NCBI RefSeq assembly: GCF_002028455.1
Contig: NZ_MWUM01000016.1
Location: forward strand, 46,607-110,606
Source: Zoogloea sp. LCSB751
Lineage (GTDB): Bacteria; Pseudomonadota; Gammaproteobacteria; Burkholderiales; Rhodocyclaceae
Direction of reading: 5' to 3'
Length of the DNA stretch: 64,000 nucleotides
Position 1 is the first letter of the stretch; every line of letters begins with the position of its first letter. Below are positions 7,764-15,636 of the stretch, piece by piece. The notes under the pieces were generated by a model. The model was not told the origin of the DNA. It was given only the letters and a program-made list of their open reading frames with translations, and searched no databases. A program made the translations under genes and the position numbers.

Positions 7764-8786
7764 TCAATCCTTCTTGTGGCCGAAGACCGGGGCCTGGGTG
7801 TTCATGTCGATCAGCGGCACGCACAGGTTCATCAGCAGCGTGGCGAAGGCGACTCCGTCCGGGTAGGCGCCGAAGGCGCGGATCACGAAGGTCAGCACGC
7901 CGGCGCCGGCGGCGAACAGCAGTTTGCCACGGGGCGTGGTGGCGCCGGACACCGGGTCGGTGAGGATGAAGAAGGCGCCCAGCATGGCGCCGCCGGAGGC
8001 CAGATGGAAGACCGGCGAGGCGAAGCCTTCGGGGCGGACCGCCCACAGCAGGCCGGCCGAGGCGGCCAGCGCCAGGCAGAAGGCGCCCGGGATGTGCCAA
8101 GTGATGATGCGCCGCTGCAGCAGCCACAGGCCGCCGAGCAGGAAGCCAAGGGTGACCCATTCGCCGCCCTTGCCGCCGAGCATGCCGTAGGCCGGGCCGT
8201 CCATCAGCTGGGCGGCGCGCAGGCCGTGGAGCTGGGAGTCGGGATTGGCCGCGGCGCGTAGCGCGGTGCGCAGTGCGTCGAGGGGGGTCGCGCCGGTGAT
8301 GGCGTCCACCTGGCGGGCACCGCCGAAGATCAGCTGCAGCTGGCTGGAGAAATCCAGCTGGCCGGCGGCCGGCCACTGGGACATCAGTGCCGGGTAGGCG
8401 ACGATCATCAGGCAGAACGCCGCCATCGCCGGGTTGAAGGGGTTCTGACCGAGGCCGCCGTAGAGCTGCTTGACGACCACGATGGCCAGCAGCGTGGCGG
8501 TGACGGTGAGCCACCAGGGCACGATGGGCGGGAAGGTGAGGGCGATCAGCCAGGCCGTGACGATGGCCGACAGGTCGCCGAGGAACAGGGCCTTGGGCTT
8601 GCCGCGGATCGCCAGCATGGCGGCCTCGCCGGCCAGCGCAGCGGCGGAGGCGAGGGCGAGCTGCACCAGGATGCCGGCGCCGAAGAACCATACGTAGGCG
8701 GCGATGCCGGGCACGAGGGCCAGCAGCACCTGCAGCATGACTTGCTGGACACTGGCCGCTTTGCGGACGAAGGGGGAATTGATCAT
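7764..8786 (-). CDS. rnfD: Rnf complex subunit RnfD (covalent FMN membrane protein)
   Basis: A 340-residue polytopic subunit with about ten membrane segments, homologous to NqrB. The flavinylation motif is DAITGATPLDALRT with Thr167 the predicted FMN-linked residue. Other conserved regions are GGLGQNPFNPAM and ILTDPVSGATTPRGKLLF. It sits between rnfC (18-base gap) and rnfG (2-base gap) in the order expected for RnfABCDGE and passes electrons within the membrane arm of the complex. Confidence 0.97.
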   Translation of the reverse strand: MINSPFVRKAASVQQVMLQVLLALVPGIAAYVWFFGAGILVQLALASAAALAGEAAMLAIRGKPKALFLGDLSAIVTAWLIALTFPPIVPWWLTVTATLLAIVVVKQLYGGLGQNPFNPAMAAFCLMIVAYPALMSQWPAAGQLDFSSQLQLIFGGARQVDAITGATPLDALRTALRAAANPDSQLHGLRAAQLMDGPAYGMLGGKGGEWVTLGFLLGGLWLLQRRIITWHIPGAFCLALAASAGLLWAVRPEGFASPVFHLASGGAMLGAFFILTDPVSGATTPRGKLLFAAGAGVLTFVIRAFGAYPDGVAFATLLMNLCVPLIDMNTQAPVFGHKKD

Positions 8787-8804
8787 CGGTGTGCGTGGCC
8801 TGGA

Positions 8805-10502
8805 TCAGGCGTCCGGAGTCGGGGGCGTGGCTGCAGAGACGGCCCGGCGGGCTTCGATGGCGTCGATGTCGGCCTGGGTTTCGGCGCTGAGCTGTTCGGT
8901 GTTCTTCGGAGCGACCTGGGCTTTTTGCTGGCGGGCCTTCTCCATCGCGGCGGCGATCAGCGCGCGCTTGGTGTCTTCGGCGGACGGGGCGGTTGGTTTG
9001 GCTGTGTCGGGCGCTTCCGCGGCAGGGTTGGCCGTACCGGCCTGGCTGTCGGCGGCGACCTTCTCGCGCGTCGCGGCGGCCTTGGCGGCGAGCTTCTCGG
9101 CCTTCTCCTGCTTTTCCCGTTCCTGGCGGAAGTTCTTGAACTCGAAGCGGTCGCGGGCGGCATCGGAGGAGGACTTGTCGCGCTCGCGCGCCCAGATCTC
9201 GCTCTTCGAGAAGCGGAAGTAGTCCACCAACGGAATGTGGGACGGGCAGACGAAGCTGCAGCAGCCGCATTCGATGCAGTCGAAAAGGTGGTATTCCTGG
9301 GCCTTGCCGAAGTTCTTCGAGCGCGAGAACCAGTACATCTCGAAGGGGGCGAGATCCGCCGGGCAGGCCTTGGCGCATTCGCCGCAGCGGATGCACGGCA
9401 TCTCGGGCGGCGGCGGCGGGAACAGGGCCGGGCTGCCGACCAGGATGCAGTTGGTGGCCTTGACCACCGGCACGTCGAAGGCCGGCAGGCGCACGCCCAT
9501 CATCGGGCCGCCCATGATGTAGCGGTCGGTGTCGGCACGGGCGCCGGACAGGCGCACCACGTGATCCATCGGTGTGCCGATGAGGACTTCGTAGTTGCGC
9601 GGCAGGTCCACGTTGCCGGCCACGGTGACGACGCGGGAGATCAGTGGGCGGCCGAATTCCAGCGCTTCGAAAATGCTGTAGGCCGTGCCGACGTTGAAGC
9701 ACTGAACGCCAAAATCGGTGGAGCGACGGCCATGGGGCACCTCGATACCGGTGAGCACACGGATCAGCTGCTTGGCGCCGCCGGCCGGGTAGCGGGTCGG
9801 GATGGCGACGGCTTCGATGCCCGTCTGGCCGCTGGCGGCGATGGCGGTCTGCACGGCGGCGACGGCTTCCGGTTTGTTGTCCTCGATGCCGATCAGCACT
9901 TCTTCGGCCTGCAGCATGTGGCGCATGGCGACGATGCCCTTCAGCATGTCGGCGGCGCGCTCGCGCATCAGGAGGTCGTCGCAGGTGATGAAGGGCTCGC
10001 ACTCGGCGCCGTTGATGACCAGCGTCTTGAGGCGGCCTTCCTTGCCGGGCTTGAGCTTGGCATAGCTTGGGAAGACTGCGCCGCCGAGGCCGACGACGCC
10101 GGCGTCACGCAGGAAGTCGCGCAGTTCGTCGGGGGGCGTTGTGCGGTAATTGACCTTGTCCAGCTCGCCCCAGCGGTCTTCGCCGTCGGGTTCGATGACC
10201 ACCGATAGCGTGGTGAGGCCCGAGGTGTGAGGCATCAGCGCCGGGGCCACGTCACGCACGATGCCGGACGTGGAGGCATGCACGGCGGACGACAGGCTGC
10301 CGTCGGCACCGCCGATGCGCTGGCCCTTGAAGACCTTGTCACCAGGCGCCACCAGCGGGCGCGGATGGCCGCCGACCGCCTGGTGCAGCGGGATCACCAG
10401 CCGCTCCGGTAGCGGCACCGGTGCAATCGGCTGGGTCGTGGATTGGACCTTGTTGGTCTGCGGCTTGACGCCACCGTGGAACTTGAAGAGTTTGCGCAGC
10501 AT
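8805..10502 (-). CDS. rnfC: Rnf complex subunit RnfC (NADH- and flavin-binding, two [4Fe-4S])
   Basis: A 565-residue cytoplasmic subunit that exchanges electrons with NAD(H). From the N-terminus it has the RnfC barrel (GGVKPQTNK, LVIPLHQAVGG), the NADH/FMN-binding Rossmann-like domain (GLGGAVFPSYAKL, LVINGAECEPFIT), an SLBB-type segment, then two cysteine clusters CIRCGECAKACP and CIECGCCSFVCP. After residue ~430 a charged, Ala-rich helical tail contains one copy of the DTKRALIAAAMEKARQQ unit that is repeated many times in some gammaproteobacterial RnfC proteins, so this is a short version. The ATG at 10502 overlaps the rnfB stop by one base. Confidence 0.96.
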   Translation of the reverse strand: MLRKLFKFHGGVKPQTNKVQSTTQPIAPVPLPERLVIPLHQAVGGHPRPLVAPGDKVFKGQRIGGADGSLSSAVHASTSGIVRDVAPALMPHTSGLTTLSVVIEPDGEDRWGELDKVNYRTTPPDELRDFLRDAGVVGLGGAVFPSYAKLKPGKEGRLKTLVINGAECEPFITCDDLLMRERAADMLKGIVAMRHMLQAEEVLIGIEDNKPEAVAAVQTAIAASGQTGIEAVAIPTRYPAGGAKQLIRVLTGIEVPHGRRSTDFGVQCFNVGTAYSIFEALEFGRPLISRVVTVAGNVDLPRNYEVLIGTPMDHVVRLSGARADTDRYIMGGPMMGVRLPAFDVPVVKATNCILVGSPALFPPPPPEMPCIRCGECAKACPADLAPFEMYWFSRSKNFGKAQEYHLFDCIECGCCSFVCPSHIPLVDYFRFSKSEIWARERDKSSSDAARDRFEFKNFRQEREKQEKAEKLAAKAAATREKVAADSQAGTANPAAEAPDTAKPTAPSAEDTKRALIAAAMEKARQQKAQVAPKNTEQLSAETQADIDAIEARRAVSAATPPTPDA

Positions 10503-11053
10503 CAGGCGGCCTGCTTGATCTGGATGACCGGGTAGCGCCACTTCCACGTATCGATGTTTTCGACGATGGGCGCCATGGTGATGCAGTCCACCGGACACGG
10601 GGCGATGCACAACTCGCAGCCGGTGCATTCGCCAGCAACCACGGTGTGCAACTGCTTGGCCGCGCCGACGATGGCATCCACCGGGCAGGCCTGGATGCAC
10701 AGGGTGCAGCCGATGCAGGTGTTCTCGTCGATCACTGCGACGGATTTGGGCTTTTCGACGCCGTGTTCTTCGGACAGGGCCTTGAACTCGCGGCCCAGCA
10801 GGTCGGCGAGCTTGCGGATGCCTTCCTCGCCGCCCGGCGGACATTGGTTGATCTCCGCCTCGCCGGAGGCGATGGCGGTGGCGTAGGGCCGGCAGCCGGG
10901 AAAGCCGCACTGGCCGCACTGGGTCTGCGGCAGGATGGCGTCGATCTTTTCGACCAGCGGGTCGCCTTCGACCTTGAACTTGAGCGAGGCGTAGCCGAGC
11001 AGCGCCCCGAGCACCAGGGCGACGGCGGTCATCACGAGAAGGGCGGTGAGCAT
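10502..11053 (-). CDS. rnfB: Rnf complex subunit RnfB (iron-sulfur protein)
   Basis: A 183-residue subunit: an N-terminal membrane helix (residues 2-24), a four-cysteine cluster domain (Cys46, 49, 54 and 71 in CGQCGFPGC...QCP) and two ferredoxin-type [4Fe-4S] motifs (Cys113, 116, 119, 123 and Cys143, 146, 149, 153). It is the presumed entry point for ferredoxin electrons. The length is that of the short proteobacterial RnfB/RsxB. It follows rnfA by 29 bases and overlaps rnfC by one base. Confidence 0.97.
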   Translation of the reverse strand: MLTALLVMTAVALVLGALLGYASLKFKVEGDPLVEKIDAILPQTQCGQCGFPGCRPYATAIASGEAEINQCPPGGEEGIRKLADLLGREFKALSEEHGVEKPKSVAVIDENTCIGCTLCIQACPVDAIVGAAKQLHTVVAGECTGCELCIAPCPVDCITMAPIVENIDTWKWRYPVIQIKQAA

Positions 11054-11082
11054 GGCGGGGCCGGGAGCGGAATGGCTGGGGG

Positions 11083-11667
11083 TTAGCGGTACTTGTCGAG
11101 GCCGGCGAAGCCCATGAAGGCCAAGCTCATCAGGCCGCCGGTGACCATCGCGATGGCCGTGCCCTTGAAGGGCGCGGGGACGTCGGCGCCGTCGAGGCGC
11201 TCGCGGATGCCGGCGAACAACACCAGCGCCAGGGAGAAGCCGACCGAGCTGCCGAAGCCGAACAGCAGGGACTCGACCAGGTCGTGGCGCAGCGACACGT
11301 TGAGCAGCGGCACGCCGAGCACCGCGCAGTTGGTGGTGATCAGCGGCAGGTAGATGCCCAGTACCTGGTACATGACCGGGCTGGTCTTCTGGATGACCAG
11401 CTCGGTGACCTGCACGATGGCGGCGATGATGACGATGAATGCCAGCGTGCGCAGGTATTCGACGCCGGCCGGGATCAGCACGTAGTGGTCGATGAGGTAG
11501 CTGGTGCCGCAGCCGAGGGTCAGCACGAAGGTGGTGGCGGCCCCCATGCCCATCGCGGCGTCCAGCTTCTTCGACACGCCCATGAAGGGGCACAGGCCGA
11601 GGATGCGGACGAGGACGACGTTATTCACCAGAACCGCGCCGAGGATCACGAAAAGGTAGCTGCTCAT
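11083..11667 (-). CDS. rnfA: Rnf complex subunit RnfA
   Basis: A 194-residue integral membrane protein with six predicted helices, paralogous to RnfE in inverted topology. Cys26 (ILGLCPFMGVSKK) and the TTNCAVLGVPL cysteine match the RnfA half of the intramembrane [2Fe-2S] site. It is the first gene of the leftward rnfABCDGE-nth run. pyrD lies 86 bases upstream in the same direction, and a candidate sigma-70 promoter is visible in that gap. Confidence 0.97.
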   Translation of the reverse strand: MSSYLFVILGAVLVNNVVLVRILGLCPFMGVSKKLDAAMGMGAATTFVLTLGCGTSYLIDHYVLIPAGVEYLRTLAFIVIIAAIVQVTELVIQKTSPVMYQVLGIYLPLITTNCAVLGVPLLNVSLRHDLVESLLFGFGSSVGFSLALVLFAGIRERLDGADVPAPFKGTAIAMVTGGLMSLAFMGFAGLDKYR

Positions 11668-11699
11668 GGCTGTCGGTATCGGAGTGACGATAAGTTGGG

Positions 11700-11729
11700 A
11701 TTATCCCGCGCTGGCCGTGTCGCACTCAA
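11700..11729 (-). promoter_or_regulatory. Candidate sigma-70 promoter for the rnf operon
   Basis: On the minus strand TTGAGT (11729-11724) and GATAAT (11705-11700) are separated by 18 bases, matching four and five of six consensus positions. Transcription would begin about 25-30 bases before the rnfA ATG. Read by eye, not tested; rnf could also be read through from pyrD. Confidence 0.35.
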
Positions 11730-11753
11730 GCTCGCTGCGGCCAGCGTGTGATT

Positions 11754-12767
11754 TCAGACGAAGTCCTTGGTCTCCTCGACCGCTTCGCGTACCAGGGCAG
11801 GGCCGCGGTAGATGAGGCCGCTGTAGATCTGCACGAGCTTGGCGCCAGCCTCCAGCTTGGCGCGGGCCTGGCGGCCATCGAAGACGCCGCCGGCAGCGAT
11901 GATCGGGAGTTCATCCTGCAGCGCCTTGGCGAGGGCCGCGACGACGGCTGTGGAGGCCTCGAACAGCGGCGCGCCGGACAGGCCGCCCTGCTGGTCGCCG
12001 TAGCGGATGCCCTGGACCTTGTCGCGGGCCAGCGTGGTGTTGGTGGCGATCACCGCGTCGATGCGGTGGCGGCGCAGCGCGTCGGCGATGTTGACGATCT
12101 GGCTGTCGTCCAGGTCCGGGGCGATCTTGAGGGTGATCGGCACGTAGCGGCCGTGCTTGTCGGCCAGCTGGGCCTGGCGCGCCTTGAGCTGGCCGAGCAG
12201 TGCGTCGAGTTCCGATTCGCCCTGCAGCTGGCGCAGGTTCTTGGTGTTGGGCGAGGAGATGTTGACGGTGATGTAGCTCGCCAGCGGGTAGGCCTTGTCG
12301 AGGCCGATCAGGTAGTCGTCGGCGGCGCGCTCGATCGGCGTATCGGCGTTCTTGCCGATGTTGATGCCGAGGATGCCCTTGAACTTGGCGGCTTCCACAT
12401 TGCCGATCAGTGCATCGATACCGTGGTTGTTGAAACCCATCCGGTTGATGATGCCCCTCACCTCGGGCAGGCGGAACATGCGCGGCTTGGGGTTGCCGGG
12501 CTGCGCGCGCGGAGTGATGGTGCCGATCTCGATGAAGCCGAAGCCCATGCGGGCCAGGCCGTCGATGATCTCGCCGTTCTTGTCGAGGCCGGCGGCCATG
12601 CCGATGCGGTTCGGGAAGTGCAGGCCCATGACCTCCACCGGCCTGGCGGGCAGCGGCTTACCGGCCGGCAGCAGGCGGCCGGCGAGGTTCAGGCCGGCGA
12701 GGGCGGTTTCGTGGGCGGTCTCCGCGTCGAGGGAGAAGAAAATGGGGCGTGCGAGTTCGTAGAGCAT
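11754..12767 (-). CDS. pyrD: Dihydroorotate dehydrogenase (quinone), class 2
   Basis: Membrane-associated flavoenzyme that oxidises dihydroorotate to orotate and passes electrons to quinone, the fourth step of pyrimidine synthesis. At 337 residues it has the class 2 size. Visible features are the N-terminal helix typical of the quinone-linked class (MLYELARPIFFSLDAETAHETAL), RIGMAAGLDKNG, NRMGFNNHG, the active-site NISSPNTKNLR loop, NTTLAR and GGVFDG. Other pyrimidine genes (pyrB, pyrR, pyrX) are about 27 kb away in this window. Confidence 0.97.
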   Translation of the reverse strand: MLYELARPIFFSLDAETAHETALAGLNLAGRLLPAGKPLPARPVEVMGLHFPNRIGMAAGLDKNGEIIDGLARMGFGFIEIGTITPRAQPGNPKPRMFRLPEVRGIINRMGFNNHGIDALIGNVEAAKFKGILGINIGKNADTPIERAADDYLIGLDKAYPLASYITVNISSPNTKNLRQLQGESELDALLGQLKARQAQLADKHGRYVPITLKIAPDLDDSQIVNIADALRRHRIDAVIATNTTLARDKVQGIRYGDQQGGLSGAPLFEASTAVVAALAKALQDELPIIAAGGVFDGRQARAKLEAGAKLVQIYSGLIYRGPALVREAVEETKDFV

Positions 12768-12821
12768 CCCGCATTCTACCGCAGCGCGGCAAAGTGCTGT
12801 TTCTAAACCCTGTTTCGGGTT

Positions 12822-13295
12822 TCAGTCGAGGGCCAGGCGGAATTGCAGGCCGAGGTAGCCACTGTAGCCGGGCAAGTTGGGCAGGGCGACCAGGTTGGCG
12901 CCGACGCGACCGAATTCCGCCGAGATGGTTGGGATGACCAGCACCGGCGACGGATAGCCGCTGCCCACCAGGCCGAAGGCACCGAAGCGGAACGGGCCGG
13001 CCTGCAGGGGCATCCAGCGGGCACCGGCATAGAAGGTGTTGCGGTCGTAGCTGTTGCGGAAGTAGCCGGCGGTGGCGACCCACGGGGTGCCGGTGAAGGC
13101 CCGCTCGAAGCCGGCGCCTGGATTGAATTCGCGCCAGTCACGGCGGTCGGGCTGGAAGTGGTGGGAGGCGCCGGAGACGGTCAGCCAATCCCGGTGGGGG
13201 GTGTTCTGGAAATCCTCGAGGGTAGGTATTGCCATGGCAAGGGTGCCGCAGGCAAGCAGGGGCACCGCAATGGCGGTACGCAGCAAGAAGTGCAT
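12822..13295 (-). CDS. Small outer-membrane beta-barrel protein, PagP-like layout (unknown function)
   Basis: A 157-residue protein with a signal peptide (residues 1-22, cleavage near AMA) followed by alternating polar/aromatic strands rich in Gly, Tyr and Phe, ending YLGLQFRLALD. The strand pattern, a His pair at 45-46 after WLTVSGAS, Asn81-Ser82 in GYFRNSY, and the proline-containing PVLVIPTISAEFG strand recall the lipid A palmitoyltransferase PagP, whose active site is His/Asp/Ser. Here the Asp position reads Asn. Identity is by eye only and overall similarity is low. It lies between pyrD and bpt, ten bases from the bpt stop side. Confidence 0.55.
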   Translation of the reverse strand: MHFLLRTAIAVPLLACGTLAMAIPTLEDFQNTPHRDWLTVSGASHHFQPDRRDWREFNPGAGFERAFTGTPWVATAGYFRNSYDRNTFYAGARWMPLQAGPFRFGAFGLVGSGYPSPVLVIPTISAEFGRVGANLVALPNLPGYSGYLGLQFRLALD

Positions 13296-13304
13296 TGGGG
13301 GTTC

Positions 13305-14045
13305 TCAGTCGAGTTTGTCGAGATCGGCGTCGGTGAGGGTTTGCCATTGTCCGCCGACACGTCCCTGGATCGGGCGGAAGCGCGCCTTGTAGGCCATCTT
13401 GCGGCTGTCCCTGATCCAGTAGCCAAGGTAGAGGTAGGGGAGCTTGAGCTGGCGGCACACCTCGATCTGCCACAGGATGCCGAAGGTGCCGAGGCTGCCG
13501 CTGGCCTGGTCCGGATCGTAGAAGGTGTAGACGCTGGATAGTCCGTCGGTCAGGCAGTCGATGACACTGACCATGCGCAGGATACCGTTCTCGCGGAATT
13601 CGAGCAGACGGCTGTCCACATGGCTCTGCAGCAGGAAATGGGCGTACTGTTCGCGGTTGTCCTGGTCCATGCCGCCGCCCGCGTGGCGCGTGGCCTGGTA
13701 GCGTTGGTAGAGGGCGTAGTGCTCCTCGATGAATTCCAGCGGCATCTCGCGGGGGAGCAGGCTGGCGTGGGCCGCCCAGGCGCGGCGCTGGCTGCGATTG
13801 GGCGTAAAACCGGCCACCGGAATGCGCACCGGAACGCACGAGCGGCAGGCGTCGCAGTAAGGGCGATAGGTGAAGATGCCGCTGCGGCGAAAGCCGGTAT
13901 GCACCAGCTCGCTGTAGAGCGGTGTGTCGATCAGGTGGCTGGGGGTGGCGACCTGGGAACGGGCCTGGCGGTCCGGCAGGTAGGAGCACGCGTAGGGCGC
14001 CGTCGCATAAAACTGCAGTAGCGAGTAGGGATAGTCCTTCAGCAT
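13305..14045 (-). CDS. bpt: Aspartate/glutamate leucyltransferase (Bpt)
   Basis: A 246-residue leucyl-tRNA-protein transferase that adds Leu to N-terminal Asp/Glu, marking proteins for ClpS/ClpAP degradation. Typical features are the N-terminal cysteine-rich segment ATAPYACSYLPDRQARS, CDACRSCVPVRIPV, and in the C-terminal GNAT-like half YLGYWIRDSRKMAYKARFRP. It starts four bases after the aat stop, so the two N-end-rule transferases form one unit. Confidence 0.95.
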   Translation of the reverse strand: MLKDYPYSLLQFYATAPYACSYLPDRQARSQVATPSHLIDTPLYSELVHTGFRRSGIFTYRPYCDACRSCVPVRIPVAGFTPNRSQRRAWAAHASLLPREMPLEFIEEHYALYQRYQATRHAGGGMDQDNREQYAHFLLQSHVDSRLLEFRENGILRMVSVIDCLTDGLSSVYTFYDPDQASGSLGTFGILWQIEVCRQLKLPYLYLGYWIRDSRKMAYKARFRPIQGRVGGQWQTLTDADLDKLD

Positions 14046-14049
14046 GGGG

Positions 14050-14754
14050 CTACGTCCAGGGGCCTTGGGCTCCGTTCTGCGGCCAGCGCGCGGGGGGCAG
14101 GCCTTCCTGTGTGGCCTCGTCGAGCAGCTCGACGAAGGCCGACCGCGGGATCTCCTGTCCGCCCAGGGAGGCCAGGTGGGAGGTGGTCATCTGACAATCT
14201 AGCACGCGAAATTCCTGTTGCTCAAGGAAGCGGGCCAGGTGCGCGAAGGCGATCTTCGAGGCGTCGGTACGCCAGCTGAACATGGATTCGCCGTAGAAGG
14301 CGTGTCCGAGTGCCATGCCGTACAGTCCGCCCGCGAGTTCTCCATTCATGTAGGTTTCGACCGAGTGGGCGTAGCCGAGTTCGTGCATGCGGATGTAGGC
14401 GTCCTGGATTTCAGGTGTGATCCAGGTGCCGCCGCCCGGCTCGCGCGGTGCGGCACAGGCACGGATGACCGCCGGGAAGTCATGGTCGAGACGAACCTCG
14501 TAGGCGGCATTGCGCAGTGTTTTACGCAGGGAGCGGGGCAGCCGGACCCGGTTCGGGAAAACCACCATGCGCGGATCGGGGCTCCACCACAGGATCGGCT
14601 CGCCGTCGTTGAACCAGGGGAAGATGCCGCGCCGGTAGGCGGCCAGCAGCCATTCCGGGGTGAGCGCTCCGCCCGCTGCCAGCAGGCCGTTGGGGCGGTG
14701 CAGGGCGCGGGACGCCGGAGGAAAGACGGGTTTGGTGCCGAGCCAGGGAATCAT
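14050..14754 (-). CDS. aat: Leucyl/phenylalanyl-tRNA-protein transferase
   Basis: A 234-residue N-end-rule enzyme that adds Leu or Phe to proteins with N-terminal Lys or Arg. Family hallmarks are FPPASRALHRPNGLLAAGG, YRRGIFPWFNDGEPILWWSPDPR, VETYMNGELAGGLYGMALG, FYGESMFSW and DCQMTTSHLASLGG. Located directly upstream of bpt in the same direction, as in many betaproteobacteria. Confidence 0.97.
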   Translation of the reverse strand: MIPWLGTKPVFPPASRALHRPNGLLAAGGALTPEWLLAAYRRGIFPWFNDGEPILWWSPDPRMVVFPNRVRLPRSLRKTLRNAAYEVRLDHDFPAVIRACAAPREPGGGTWITPEIQDAYIRMHELGYAHSVETYMNGELAGGLYGMALGHAFYGESMFSWRTDASKIAFAHLARFLEQQEFRVLDCQMTTSHLASLGGQEIPRSAFVELLDEATQEGLPPARWPQNGAQGPWT

Positions 14755-14850
14755 GTCGGATCAGGTGCGGTACGAACCGGATCCGGACAGGATATCAGGG
14801 GTGGGCGGGAATGCGTTCGGTGGAACTATGCACCCGGCCGGATTGCGCGA

Positions 14851-15387
14851 TCAGTTGGATTGCGGCTGGCGCGACTGGCCGTTGGGCAGCACCCGGCGGG
14901 CTCCATCGTAGCGGGCTGCCCAGTAGTCGAGGCGCATGTCCTCGACGCGGACCACGCCACCTGTAGAGGGGGCGTGCACGAACTGGTAGTTGCCGAGGTA
15001 GATGCCGACGTGGGAGAAGGCGCGGCGCATGGTGTTGAAGAACACCAGGTCGCCCGGCTTCAGCTCCGCAAACTTGACCTGCTCGCCCATCTGGGACATT
15101 TCGGCGGCCGTGCGCGGCATGCCGAAACCCAGGGCGTCGGCGAATACCTTGCCGACAAAGCCGCTGCAGTCGAATCCGGTGAGGGGGCTGGTACCGCCGA
15201 AACGGTAGGGAACGCCAAGGAAGTTCAGGCTACGGTCGACCAGATTGCGGATCGAGTCAGTGTAGCGTTCGAACATGGAAGCCGGAAGGGCTTCGTCGTT
15301 GGCAGAATTGGAGGGCTCCGACGCAAGGACCGCGCCGGAACACGCGATCGCTACAAAAAAGCCGAGTATCGTCTTTTTGATAGGCAT
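14851..15387 (-). CDS. NlpC/P60 family cell-wall hydrolase (C40 peptidase)
   Basis: A 178-residue secreted peptidase, probably cutting peptide cross-links in peptidoglycan. After a signal peptide (about residues 1-23) and a short linker comes the NlpC/P60 domain with catalytic Cys74 (GFDCSGFVGKV), His126 (SHVGIYLG) and a polar third residue at His138 (QFVHAPS). The ATG at 15387 is chosen; the TTG just before it is less likely. No Shine-Dalgarno is visible. A good promoter ends only six bases upstream of the ATG, so the mRNA may be leaderless. Confidence 0.9.
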   Translation of the reverse strand: MPIKKTILGFFVAIACSGAVLASEPSNSANDEALPASMFERYTDSIRNLVDRSLNFLGVPYRFGGTSPLTGFDCSGFVGKVFADALGFGMPRTAAEMSQMGEQVKFAELKPGDLVFFNTMRRAFSHVGIYLGNYQFVHAPSTGGVVRVEDMRLDYWAARYDGARRVLPNGQSRQPQSN

Positions 15388-15393
15388 CAAATA

Positions 15394-15422
15394 ACTATAC
15401 CCAATGGTTCAGTCAGTGTAAA
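15394..15422 (-). promoter_or_regulatory. Strong sigma-70-like promoter for the NlpC/P60 gene
   Basis: On the minus strand TTTACA (15422-15417) and TATAGT (15399-15394) are separated by exactly 17 bases, each matching five of six consensus positions. The predicted transcription start falls on or next to the ATG at 15387, implying a leaderless transcript. Confidence 0.6.
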
Positions 15423-15636
15423 GATTTTCGACATACATTAAGTTGTGCCCTGCAGCATGTGCATTGCTGCACGGAGTTAATGACAAACCATCGCTAGTAT
15501 CGGTTCCGCACTGGTCGCGAGCAGCAACGTTCAGGAGGCCGCGCGAGAGGTTGGTTGCACCGGTCGGCCTGCCTCTGTTGAAGGGCCCTTCGGCTTTCTG
15601 CAACGACGCGCTCGTGCCAGTCGCACTAATTCGCCA
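15423..15636. other. Intergenic region without a supported gene
   Basis: This stretch separates the NlpC/P60 gene from serB. It contains a 12-base palindrome GAAGGGCCCTTC near 15580-15591, downstream of serB, and a moderately AT-rich half next to the NlpC promoter. Short open frames exist on both strands but have no ribosome site or recognisable product. Confidence 0.5.

Noticed and set aside
7762..10002. The rnfG frame stays open far upstream, giving a possible ~966-residue protein
   Set aside because: The upstream part is an out-of-phase reading of rnfD and rnfC with Arg/Pro/His-rich low-complexity content. The real RnfG starts at 7761 with family-typical sequence.
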